The notes under the pieces were generated by a model. That model did no database searches and was not told the origin of the DNA. It saw nothing but the letters and a program-made list of their open reading frames with translations. From Eubacteriales bacterium (GTDB lineage: Bacteria > Bacillota > Clostridia > Christensenellales > Aristaeellaceae), in contig JAQUWD010000007.1 of the NCBI GenBank assembly GCA_028693055.1, positions 1 through 64,000 of the forward strand: a stretch of DNA of 64,000 nucleotides. Direction: 5' to 3'. This document shows, one piece after another, positions 1 to 6,860 of this stretch (within the stretch, counting starts at the first letter, position 1; every line of letters begins with the position of its first letter). The translations under genes and the position numbers were made by a program.

Positions 1-188
1 TCAACTATTTCAGATTTATTTAAATCTTCATTTGTTGTAGTTTGTTCAATTATTGCAACAGGTTCATTTTGTGTACTTGCAATAGTATCCTTAGCCAGAA
101 AATCATCCAAGGAGATGTCCTTATTCCGCGCCTTTAGGGCGTCAATTAGTTCCTGTGGATTTTGTCGAATCCTGCGAATGTCCAGCAT
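1..188 (-). CDS. serS: SerRS-like N-terminus, partial, runs off the left edge
   Basis: The frame opens with ATG at 188 after a GGGAGGT ribosome binding site. The first ~31 residues (MLDIRRIRQNPQ..., then ALKARNKDISLDDFL) match the start of bacterial seryl-tRNA synthetase, which charges tRNA-Ser in the cytoplasm. A T-box leader directly upstream fits an aminoacyl-tRNA synthetase gene. From about residue 33 the frame stops looking like SerRS: the usual LDxxRR coiled-coil continuation is missing and a Thr/Asn/Gln-rich stretch follows. Bases 1 to ~85 are also clearly AT-rich (roughly 30% G+C by eye) compared with the rest of the window. It could be a divergent SerRS, an insertion, a SerRS-derived chimera or an assembly junction. 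The first 31 residues are a firm match; the identity of the complete protein is not. Confidence 0.6.
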   Translation of the reverse strand, partial: MLDIRRIRQNPQELIDALKARNKDISLDDFLAKDTIASTQNEPVAIIEQTTTNEDLNKSEIV

Positions 189-459
189 GTTTTCTTACCT
201 CCCGATTTAATGAAAAACCGCCCCTTAAAATCGACTTGCGATTTCAGGGACGGAGAGAAGCGTGCTCCGCGGTGCCACCCGACTTAAGATTGAACCGCTC
301 AATCGGTTCAGCCTTCACTTTTTTGCGCTGTATCGGGCGCGCCCGATGGGTTCGTCGCCCACTGACTCCCGTGACGGAATGGAAGCCCGCGCTGCAACCT
401 CGCACCATCCGGCTGCTCTCTTGAAAACGTGGGGGCTTCGACTTTCACGATCTCTGCCA
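189..459 (-). promoter_or_regulatory. T-box leader upstream of the SerRS-like gene
   Basis: On the minus strand the leader carries an AGAGAG element with a nearby GGTG segment, and the diagnostic T-box core GGGTGGCACCGCGG (complement of 267-280), which pairs with the acceptor end of uncharged tRNA. The core is followed by an intrinsic terminator, the RBS and the start codon. This is the standard transcription-attenuation layout: uncharged tRNA stabilises the antiterminator and allows readthrough. I did not assign the specifier codon; a serine codon is expected from the downstream gene. Confidence 0.88.
213..253 (-). terminator. T-box attenuator terminator
   Basis: Hairpin with arms at 239-253 and 218-234 on the minus strand, followed by a run of five T. 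It lies between the T-box core and the start codon, so it is the regulated terminator of the leader. Confidence 0.8.
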
Positions 460-466
460 TGGCCGT

Positions 467-495
467 ATTATACGCGCTTTTTGAGGGAAAGGCAA
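467..495 (-). promoter_or_regulatory. Promoter of the T-box transcript
   Basis: Sigma-70/A-type promoter on the minus strand: -35 TTGCCT (complement of 490-495), 17-bp spacer, -10 TATAAT (complement of 467-472). It begins 4 bases after the stop of the upstream small gene. Confidence 0.75.
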
Positions 496-498
496 GGA

Positions 499-768
499 CT
501 AATTAAGGCTATGCTTTACCCGATCACGTTCCTCGGCTCGCTTGGCGTTGTTAAAACGGTCCAGCGTTCCTACCAGATAGCCGGTAATGCGACGGATGCG
601 GTGAAAAGGACGCGCGCCCAAGTCGTAATCCAGCTCGACCTCGTCGCCGCAGACATTGATGTCAATATGTCGAGGCTCCACTCCATACTTCTTGGCGGCT
701 CGGTCGATATAAGCCTGAATTTCCTGCTGCTCAAGGGATCCATTGGTAACGCTGACGGTACAAGCCAT
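499..768 (-). CDS. Small protein resembling the C-terminal tail of anaerobic ribonucleotide reductase (NrdD)
   Basis: 89 residues, no signal peptide or membrane segment. The C-terminal third (RRITGYLVGTLDRFNNAKRAEERDRVKH) resembles the extreme C-terminal region of anaerobic ribonucleoside-triphosphate reductase, where a GYL...RWN.GK.AE..DR pattern follows the catalytic domain. The glycyl-radical loop and the CxxC zinc motifs of real NrdD are absent; only one Cys remains (in NVCGDEVEL) besides Cys3. It is too short to be a reductase, and similar short proteins in Clostridia tend to carry the NrdD name by inheritance. ATG at 768 has a good AAAGGAGAG ribosome binding site. It is a single-gene unit ending just before the T-box promoter. 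Function unknown; a regulatory or nucleotide-binding role is only a guess. Confidence 0.72.
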   Translation of the reverse strand: MACTVSVTNGSLEQQEIQAYIDRAAKKYGVEPRHIDINVCGDEVELDYDLGARPFHRIRRITGYLVGTLDRFNNAKRAEERDRVKHSLN

Positions 769-821
769 AGTATATCTCTCCTTTGAAACGTGATATGTTA
801 TACAATATGTGGTGCATTTTT

Positions 822-830
822 ATTATACCA
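822..830 (-). promoter_or_regulatory. Extended -10 promoter for the small NrdD-like gene
   Basis: Minus strand TGGTATAAT (TGN plus a perfect -10). The -35 region is weak (TTCATT at 15-bp spacing). Transcription would give a leader of about 50 bases. Confidence 0.55.
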
Positions 831-932
831 CGTAATCATCGGAATGAACCCTCTATTCTACAAATTACAATAATTTCTCTGAATGAATGGAGCAGCAACC
901 AGCGCGGCTTTTTTGCAGTCGCTACAAAATAT

Positions 933-960
933 TGACAGTCCTCATCTGTCCTGCTACTAT
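933..960 (+). promoter_or_regulatory. Likely promoter of the capF-capG pair
   Basis: Perfect -35 TTGACA at 933-938, 16-bp spacer and a weaker -10 TACTAT at 955-960, 40 bases ahead of the first gene. Confidence 0.5.
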
Positions 961-1000
961 GGAAAAGGTATCCATCCATGATGTTTTGGGAGGTAATTTC

Positions 1001-2119
1001 ATGAACCTACTCATTACGGGCGCTTATGGGTTTATGGGCCGGAACCTGTTAGCGGCATTGAAGCAAACCGACCATACCCTGTTTCCCATCGATATTCAGA
1101 ATACGAAGGAAGAGTTAGCGACGGCCTGCCACGAGGCTGATTTTGTATTCCATCTAGCTGGGGTGAACCGCCCCCAAAATCCCGAGGATTTCAAACGAGG
1201 CAATAGCGATTTTACGGCGCAGCTGCTTTCGATGCTGGAGAACGAAAAAAAGCCGCCGGTGCTGTTGAGCGGTTCCATCCAAGCCGCCCTTCAAAATCCC
1301 TATGGTGAGAGCAAGCTGGCTGCCGAGCAGGCGGTGTGCGATTATGGGCAGCGCAATCACACGCCCGTTTACTGCTATCGCTTGCCTAATGCCTTTGGCA
1401 AGTGGAGCCGTCCCAATTATAACAGCGCGGTGGCCACCTTCTGCCATAATATCGCCCGAGAATTGCCCATTACCGTGAACGACCCGGAAACGCTGTTGAA
1501 GCTGGTATACATCGATGATATCGTTGCGGAGTTTCTTCGCGCCATGGAGGGCAAGCCCAATCGAGAGGGCGATTTCTGCGCGGTGCGCCCTGTGCACGAA
1601 ATCAAGCTGGGAAAGCTGGTGGAGCTACTCCATTCCTTTGCGGATATGCGAAACAGTCTGACTGTGCCCGACCAATCGGATCCATTGATAAAAAAGCTCC
1701 ATGCCACCTATTTGAGCTTTCTACCTCCAAAGGATTTTAGCCGTACTCCGGTCATTCATAGCGACGAGCGCGGCTCCTTTACGGAGCTGCTTCATATGCA
1801 GGGACACGGTCAGGTGAGCCTGAACGTCTCTAAACCCCATGTTGTGAAGGGCGAACACTGGCATCATACCAAGCACGAAAAGTTTATTGTGATCGCAGGG
1901 GTGGGCGTGATCCGTTTCCGAAAACCAAGCGATAGCACGGTCATTAGCTATCGGGTCTCCGGGGAGACGCGCACTGTCGTTGATATCCCGCCGGGATATA
2001 CTCATAACATCGAAAATCTGGGAGATACGGACATGCTTACTTTGATGTGGGCGAACGAAAGCTTCGACCCGGCGCATCCTGATACGCTGCGTCTAGCGGT
2101 CGATGCAGAGAAGGAGTGA
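1001..2119 (+). CDS. capF: CapF/WbjC-like bifunctional SDR-cupin reductase for UDP-FucNAc precursor synthesis
   Basis: 372 residues. The N-terminal two thirds form an extended short-chain dehydrogenase: Rossmann motif GAYGFMG at residues 7-13 and the YGESK form of the YxxxK catalytic pair at Tyr101/Lys105. The C-terminal ~125 residues form a cupin with a His-rich metal-site signature (GEHWHHTKHEKF). This SDR-plus-cupin fusion is characteristic of CapF/FnlB/WbjC, which reduces the 4-keto intermediate on the way to UDP-L-FucNAc for capsule or surface glycan. The start at 1001 was chosen because the Rossmann strand begins there and GGGAGG precedes it; the upstream extension of the frame is not protein-like. 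The next gene overlaps the stop region, so the two are coupled. No CapE-type dehydratase is present in the window. Confidence 0.85.
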   Translation: MNLLITGAYGFMGRNLLAALKQTDHTLFPIDIQNTKEELATACHEADFVFHLAGVNRPQNPEDFKRGNSDFTAQLLSMLENEKKPPVLLSGSIQAALQNPYGESKLAAEQAVCDYGQRNHTPVYCYRLPNAFGKWSRPNYNSAVATFCHNIARELPITVNDPETLLKLVYIDDIVAEFLRAMEGKPNREGDFCAVRPVHEIKLGKLVELLHSFADMRNSLTVPDQSDPLIKKLHATYLSFLPPKDFSRTPVIHSDERGSFTELLHMQGHGQVSLNVSKPHVVKGEHWHHTKHEKFIVIAGVGVIRFRKPSDSTVISYRVSGETRTVVDIPPGYTHNIENLGDTDMLTLMWANESFDPAHPDTLRLAVDAEKE

Positions 2120-2124
2120 AGAAT

Positions 2125-3252
2125 ATGAAAAAACTGAAGCTGATGACGGTTCTGGGTACGCGCCCGGAGATTATTCGCCTGTCCGCGGTCATCCGTACAG
2201 CGGATTGTTATTTTGACCATGTTTTGGTTCATACCGGTCAGAATTACGACCCAACGCTGAATGATGTGTTCTTTCGCGAGCTTGAGCTTCGCGCGCCCGA
2301 TTACTATCTGGACGCGGTGGGAGAGCATCTAGGCCAAACCATGGGCAATATTATCTCCAAAAGCTATGAGGTCATCCGGGATGAAAAGCCGGACGCGCTG
2401 TTGGTGCTGGGCGATACCAATTCGGCCTTGGCGGCGATATCGGCAAAACGCCTAAAGGTTCCTATTTTCCACATGGAGGCTGGAAACCGTTGCTGGGATT
2501 GGAATGTCAGTGAGATGATCAATCGAAAAATCGTTGATCATATCTCTGATATCAACATGCCTTACACGGAAAACAGCCGCCGCTACCTGCTTAGCGAGGG
2601 GGTTGACGGCAAAACCATTTTTGTAACAGGCTCCCCCATGCGGGAGGTGCTAAACCGCGCCATGCCGCAGATTGAACAAAGCGACGTGCTTACCCGTCTC
2701 CAGCTGGAAAAGGGTAAATATATTCTGGTTTCTGCTCACCGGGAGGAGAACATTGATTTGGAGGCTAATTTCCTGTCTTTGATGCAGGCGATCAACCACA
2801 TGGCGGAAACCTATCGCGTGCCTGTCATTTATTCAACCCACCCTCGAAGCATGAAATTTATTAAGCAGCGCAATTTTACCTTCCATCCGCTGGTGCGAAG
2901 CCTGCCGCCTTTTGGCTTCTTTGATTATAATCATTTACAGATGAATAGCTTGCTAGTGTTAAGCGACAGCGGCACCCTCAGTGAGGAAAGCGCAATGCTG
3001 GGCTTCTGCGGTGTGCTGATTCGTACATCCACCGAACGGCCGGAGGTGCTGGATAAGGGTACGGTGGTGATCGGCGGTATTACTGAGGACAGCGTGCAGC
3101 AGGCGGCGGAGCTGGCTATCGCCATGCAGGAGGCGAAGGAGCCCCGGGCGATGCCGCTGGACTACGAGGACACAAACGTGGGGGCTAAGGTGGTAAAGCT
3201 AATACAAAGCTATACGCCGATCGTAAACCAGACGGTTTGGTTGAAGCGTTAG
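2125..3252 (+). CDS. capG: UDP-GlcNAc 2-epimerase family, CapG/FnlC-like
   Basis: 375 residues, cytoplasmic. The N-terminal GTRPEIIRLSAVI and the central SAHREEN motif are signatures of non-hydrolysing UDP-N-acetylglucosamine 2-epimerases (WecB fold, two Rossmann-like lobes). The MEAGNRCWDWNVSEMINRK region resembles the CapG/FnlC branch, which performs the last C2 epimerisation to UDP-L-FucNAc, rather than WecB, so substrate is inferred from sequence and from the CapF partner. ATG 2125 has AAGGAG at 2111-2116; the GTG at 2116 overlaps that RBS and is rejected. The RBS lies across the capF stop codon, which indicates translational coupling. No convincing terminator follows. Confidence 0.85.
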   Translation: MKKLKLMTVLGTRPEIIRLSAVIRTADCYFDHVLVHTGQNYDPTLNDVFFRELELRAPDYYLDAVGEHLGQTMGNIISKSYEVIRDEKPDALLVLGDTNSALAAISAKRLKVPIFHMEAGNRCWDWNVSEMINRKIVDHISDINMPYTENSRRYLLSEGVDGKTIFVTGSPMREVLNRAMPQIEQSDVLTRLQLEKGKYILVSAHREENIDLEANFLSLMQAINHMAETYRVPVIYSTHPRSMKFIKQRNFTFHPLVRSLPPFGFFDYNHLQMNSLLVLSDSGTLSEESAMLGFCGVLIRTSTERPEVLDKGTVVIGGITEDSVQQAAELAIAMQEAKEPRAMPLDYEDTNVGAKVVKLIQSYTPIVNQTVWLKR

Positions 3253-3303
3253 ACAGTAAAATGGACGCTTAAAACGCGAAAAGATGCTTTTTGTGGAAAA
3301 AGA

Positions 3304-3332
3304 CTGACAAACAGCCGCAGTTGCTGTATACT
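3304..3332 (+). promoter_or_regulatory. Promoter of the secreted protein gene
   Basis: -35 CTGACA at 3304-3309, 17-bp spacer, -10 TATACT at 3327-3332, about 70 bases ahead of the start codon. Confidence 0.6.
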
Positions 3333-3400
3333 ATTTTTCGTACGATGCATATAACAAAGGCATGCCGTAGGAAATGAAATACATGAAGGAGGAACAATTG

Positions 3401-4912
3401 ATGATTCGTAAGGTATTCACAACGTTGCTGTGCCTGCTATTGGCTTTGGCACTGCCTTTGAGCGCTATGGCCGCTACGGAGGTTTCATTTAGTGTAACGC
3501 TGGGAGACGCATTGGGTGCAGAGGCTGGGCTGAAGGATTTGTTTGACGCACTTTCCTTGCGCCTTTTAAAAGGGGAGAGCAGCGGACTGCTTGGGCTTTC
3601 CATGGAGAAGGAGGAACTGCTCACGCTGGCTGTGAAGGCAGACGGCGAGGGCGTATATGTGGAAAGCGCTGCTTTAGGCGCTAAGCCCCTCTATTTTTCC
3701 AAGGAGGAGCTTACTGACTTCGCCGTTTCCGCGGCAAAGCAGAACGCCGACATGGATGAAGAGAACATAGCGGTCATTCGGCAGAGCATTGATCAGGCCT
3801 TCGCTTATTTTGATCTTATGAGCAAAGGCGAGCAAGCTACGGCTTCCGCAAGCGAAGCCGTTGACGAGACCGTCAGCAATGAAAAGCTGAACGAGATGCT
3901 GCAAGCCTTCTCCGAGGATAAGGCGCTGCAAAGCTATATCACCGGCATTATTGATAAGGTTCAGGTGACCGACGGTGATTATACTGCTGAGAATCGGGAT
4001 CCCGCCACGCAGAAGATCGACCTCACCGTTACTAGTGAGGATTTGATCAAGCTAGCTGATAGCACGATGGTTCAGGGCTTTTTGATCTCCGCCTCTAAGG
4101 AAGATGGAAAGACCCTTACCAACGAGGAAGCCGCCGCAAAGCTGAAAACCATGCTTGAGGCGCTTGATTACAACGCTCCCATCACCGTCTATACTGCCGA
4201 CGAAGGCAATACCATCGTCGGTATGGAAGTAACGGCGACGATGAAGGGCACCATCAATACCACGGATGAGGACGGAAAGGCTGATACCGAGGACATTGAT
4301 TTCACCATGGATATGGAATATACCCGGTTGAGCGGAGATGCGGGTATTCAGCATGGATTGTCCTTCTCCGCCAAGGATGAGGACGAGGAAAAAATGAAGG
4401 GCAACGCAGCGGTTGTGGGAGACGGCAAGGGCGGATATACGCTGACGGGCGAGATGACGGTCATTGACGACGACAAGCCCGAGACGCTTCAAATGCGCGG
4501 CGCGCTAAACACTGCCGACAAGGCTGTGGATGGCTGGCTGGGTTTGGTGGCAGATAAGTCTCAGATCACCTTCGGGTTTACCGGTAAGACGGAGGAAAAC
4601 AGCGCCGCATTTGACCTGTCGATTTATACCCGTGACGATGCGGCTTCTGTGATTGAATTGTCCGCTTCCGATCGTCCTATCATTACCTTCCATGTTATCG
4701 CTGATGGCAACGCCGACGAAGCTGTTCTGTCTGCCGTCAATGAGGCTACGCTGGAAAGCTCCACCCAGCTGCTGAAGCTAAGCGGGGAAGAACAGACCAA
4801 GGCTCTCCAGGAGCTGCAAACTAGCGCGATGCAAGTGCTGTATACCCTGATGGGCAAGCTTCCGGCTAGCACGCTGCAAATGCTGACCTCTTCGGGCACT
4901 ACAACGAAGTAA
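3401..4912 (+). CDS. Secreted protein of unknown function
   Basis: 503 residues from ATG 3401, which has a strong AAGGAGG at 3386-3392; the upstream ATG at 3374 precedes that RBS. The N-terminus is a type-I signal peptide: MIRK, a hydrophobic Leu/Ala stretch and a cleavage site near LSAMA|ATEV, with no lipobox Cys. The mature protein is acidic (many DED/EDE clusters), Thr/Ala-rich and probably beta-rich in its second half, with no Cys. No catalytic motif, cell-wall anchor or known domain was recognised. It is transcribed alone from its own promoter and closed by a strong terminator. A cell-surface or envelope-associated protein is the most that can be inferred. Confidence 0.75.
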   Translation: MIRKVFTTLLCLLLALALPLSAMAATEVSFSVTLGDALGAEAGLKDLFDALSLRLLKGESSGLLGLSMEKEELLTLAVKADGEGVYVESAALGAKPLYFSKEELTDFAVSAAKQNADMDEENIAVIRQSIDQAFAYFDLMSKGEQATASASEAVDETVSNEKLNEMLQAFSEDKALQSYITGIIDKVQVTDGDYTAENRDPATQKIDLTVTSEDLIKLADSTMVQGFLISASKEDGKTLTNEEAAAKLKTMLEALDYNAPITVYTADEGNTIVGMEVTATMKGTINTTDEDGKADTEDIDFTMDMEYTRLSGDAGIQHGLSFSAKDEDEEKMKGNAAVVGDGKGGYTLTGEMTVIDDDKPETLQMRGALNTADKAVDGWLGLVADKSQITFGFTGKTEENSAAFDLSIYTRDDAASVIELSASDRPIITFHVIADGNADEAVLSAVNEATLESSTQLLKLSGEEQTKALQELQTSAMQVLYTLMGKLPASTLQMLTSSGTTTK

Positions 4913-4951
4913 TCGCATACGCGCTACTCATAAAGCTCAAAACAAAAACAG

Positions 4952-4979
4952 AAACGGCATGGCGAAAGCCATGCCGTTT
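4952..4979 (+). terminator. Terminator after the secreted protein gene
   Basis: Perfect 12-bp stem AAACGGCATGGC / GCCATGCCGTTT closed by a GAAA tetraloop, 40 bases after the stop. The T tract is short (TTT). The same hairpin recurs at 5136-5159. Confidence 0.7.
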
Positions 4980-4980
4980 A

Positions 4981-5160
4981 GACTGCTTAGAAATTGGGGT
5001 GTCGGGGGAGCCCAAAGGCTACCCTGACTGTATTCGTATCGCCCAGCTTTGCCGGGCGGACGGGCAGTTTGCGGCTCTGCCGCAAACAGTACCCGTAACT
5101 GGCGAAAAAGCGCGTAGCGCTTTTTTGACACGCTGACGGCATGGCGAAAGCCATGCCGTT
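4981..5160. repeat. Hairpin-rich intergenic cassette bounded by a duplicated hairpin
   Basis: Between the secreted protein gene and plsY there is no credible gene. The interval holds several inverted repeats: a long stem at 5060-5096 (ACGGGCAGTTTGCGGC opposite GCCGCAAAC...CCCGT), a hairpin AAAAGCGC-GTA-GCGC followed by TTTTTT at 5106-5126, and a second copy of the ACGGCATGGC-GAAA-GCCATGCCGT hairpin at 5136-5159. The copy at 4952-4979 and this one flank the structured insert like boundaries. Confidence 0.6.
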
Positions 5161-5209
5161 TCCCATTTGAGAGTTCAGTTTTACGTCAGTTTTCTTTTTA
5201 TAGGTTCTA

Positions 5210-5218
5210 TGGTATAAT
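5210..5218 (+). promoter_or_regulatory. Extended -10 promoter of plsY
   Basis: TGGTATAAT at 5210-5218 (TGN plus perfect -10) with a poor -35; about 50 bases upstream of the plsY start. Confidence 0.65.
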
Positions 5219-5268
5219 GGCAGACGAAATGAGCGAAGGTGTTTTCGCAAAACAGGAGGGCTTTCCCC

Positions 5269-5904
5269 ATGAAAGAGATATTGCTTTCCATTCTGATTGC
5301 CGCGATATCCTATCTATTAGGTAGTTTTTCTACAGGTACCATCGTATCCAACGCCAAAGGGGTCAATATCCGAAACGAGGGCAGTAAAAATACCGGAGCT
5401 AGCAACGTGCTGCGGGTAATGGGTCTCAAATCCGGGTTGGTTACCTTTATCGGTGATTTTGTCAAGGCTACGCTGGCATGTTGGATTGGCAGTTTACTTC
5501 TTCCGGGGAGCACCTTTGGCGCGGCTGGCTACGGTATGATGCTGGCGGGGCTGTTTGTAATCGTCGGTCACAACTGGCCGCTGTTCTACCATTTTAAAGG
5601 CGGCAAAGGCGTGGCGTGCTCCGTGGCGGTTATTTTTTTTGTCAATCCATTATGGGGTGCAATCTCCATCGTAATCTGCATCGGGGTGATTGCCCTGACA
5701 AAATACATCAGTCTAGGTAGTATGACCATGCTGCTTTGCTATATGGTGCTGATGAATATTGCCCTGTGGGGACAGTGGATGGTTAGCCTGTTTACGGTCG
5801 CGCTGTTCGTGATGTGTATGTGGCGACATCGTACTAATCTCCAGCGCTTAAAGAACGGAACGGAGAATAAGATTGGTCAGAAGGTAAAGCCTGCCGCGAA
5901 GTGA
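5269..5904 (+). CDS. plsY: Acyl-phosphate:glycerol-3-phosphate acyltransferase PlsY
   Basis: 211 residues, integral membrane protein with about five hydrophobic segments. It transfers an acyl group from acyl-phosphate to glycerol-3-phosphate, the first membrane step of phospholipid synthesis. The three family loops are visible: LGSFSTGTIV near residue 16, GSKNTGASNVLRVMG (substrate loop; the usual form is GSGNPGATN) and GHNWPLFYHFKGGKGVA. Length is typical. ATG 5269 is preceded by AGGAGG at 5254-5259; the longer frame starts before that RBS. A C-terminal basic tail follows the last membrane segment. Monocistronic; the downstream gene is convergent. Confidence 0.93.
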   Translation: MKEILLSILIAAISYLLGSFSTGTIVSNAKGVNIRNEGSKNTGASNVLRVMGLKSGLVTFIGDFVKATLACWIGSLLLPGSTFGAAGYGMMLAGLFVIVGHNWPLFYHFKGGKGVACSVAVIFFVNPLWGAISIVICIGVIALTKYISLGSMTMLLCYMVLMNIALWGQWMVSLFTVALFVMCMWRHRTNLQRLKNGTENKIGQKVKPAAK

Positions 5905-5912
5905 GCAAGCCC

Positions 5913-6755
5913 TTATATCAGCTGCATTTGCTGGCCAGCCTCCAGCTTGCGAGGCTCGCCGTTGCAGGTAAACCACACGGGAATCGCCCAGGGGTTTTCT
6001 ACAAAGGAGCCGTTGCAGCTGAACCGAAGGCCACGGAAGGCTTCCACATAATCATATAGCTCAATGTTGGTAGCGTAATAGACATCGTCCCGGTTGCCTA
6101 CCAACGCGGCAAAATTCTCGATGACGGCCCAGTTGTTTTTTTGCTCGAACTCATAGCTGTGGCCCCAAAGATAGAAAAACAAAGGCTTTCTTTCCACAGG
6201 ATCGTTTAAAAAGCGTTCGCCCAGCCCCATTAGCTCGGGATCATTATGGTGGCAGGTGGGGTTTAAGCGCAGCCAATCCCGGGGAATCTCGAAGGTGCGG
6301 GTAGAACGCACTGTGCGGCAGTAAGCCGTACCTCCTGCCCGAAGCCCGTTGACAAGCTCGTCGCTGTAGGTGCCAAAGGGATAGGCTCCGCCGCGAACCA
6401 GCATGCCAAATTCGTTCTCTAAGCGCTCACGGTCACCCATCAGCTCCCAAAGCTGCCGGTTGGGCGTGAGATCTTCCATATAGGGATGGCTCATGCCATG
6501 AAAGCCGATTTCTTGCCCGCTTTGCAGATATAACCCTTTTGCTGCGGCTAATGACATCCGCCGATGGATTTGCCCTGCGGGATAAACGGCTCCCTCGGGG
6601 GCAAATAAATCACTGTTGAGGTTAAAGGTTCCCTTTAAGCCGTGACGTGCCATGATTTCCAGCAAAGGGATATCCTGCTCCACACCGTCGTCGTAGCTCA
6701 AGGTAAGAGCCCGGGCTTTACCGCCGGGATAGCGCATATAAAGGGTTGGTATCAT
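5913..6755 (-). CDS. Polysaccharide deacetylase family protein (NodB-like, CE4)
   Basis: 280 residues without a signal peptide. A NodB homology domain starts near residue 15: LTLSYDDG supplies the catalytic base and metal-binding Asp pair, and FHGMSH the two metal-binding His residues of motif 2. Family members remove N- or O-acetyl groups from chitin, peptidoglycan or xylan; a cytoplasmic member would act on imported oligosaccharides. A C-terminal ~40-residue segment (FSCNGSFVENPWAIPVWF...) looks like a small beta extension. It is divergent from the pectinesterase across 105 bases, so the two are likely co-regulated and may act on acetylated or methylated plant oligosaccharides. Exact substrate not determinable. 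Confidence 0.82.
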   Translation of the reverse strand: MIPTLYMRYPGGKARALTLSYDDGVEQDIPLLEIMARHGLKGTFNLNSDLFAPEGAVYPAGQIHRRMSLAAAKGLYLQSGQEIGFHGMSHPYMEDLTPNRQLWELMGDRERLENEFGMLVRGGAYPFGTYSDELVNGLRAGGTAYCRTVRSTRTFEIPRDWLRLNPTCHHNDPELMGLGERFLNDPVERKPLFFYLWGHSYEFEQKNNWAVIENFAALVGNRDDVYYATNIELYDYVEAFRGLRFSCNGSFVENPWAIPVWFTCNGEPRKLEAGQQMQLI

Positions 6756-6774
6756 CGAATCATTCTCCTTTGTA

Positions 6775-6803
6775 TTGTTTATTTTGGGTATCCAAATTAT
6801 AGC
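6775..6803 (+). promoter_or_regulatory. Possible pectinesterase promoter overlapping the divergent -10
   Basis: TTGTTT at 6775-6780, 17-bp spacer, TATAGC at 6798-6803. On the minus strand a TATAAT (complement of 6796-6801) could serve the deacetylase gene, so two promoters would share bases. Both -35 elements are weak. Confidence 0.4.
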
Positions 6804-6817
6804 ACGGCTCGAGCCGT
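6804..6817. promoter_or_regulatory. 14-bp perfect palindrome, candidate operator
   Basis: ACGGCTCGAGCCGT is its own reverse complement. It sits directly next to the overlapping -10 elements of the divergent deacetylase and pectinesterase genes, where a dimeric regulator could block both. It could also be a chance hairpin. Confidence 0.4.
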
Positions 6818-6860
6818 TTTAACAGAGCAGATTTTCAGACCTTTGGAAAGGATGTTGCCG

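Noticed and set aside
887-1000. N-terminal extension of the capF frame from 887
   Set aside because: It covers the promoter and RBS; the Rossmann domain begins at the ATG at 1001.
6642-6860. N-terminal extension of the pectinesterase frame
   Set aside because: It overlaps the divergent deacetylase coding region and its promoter, and the RBS lies directly before ATG 6861.
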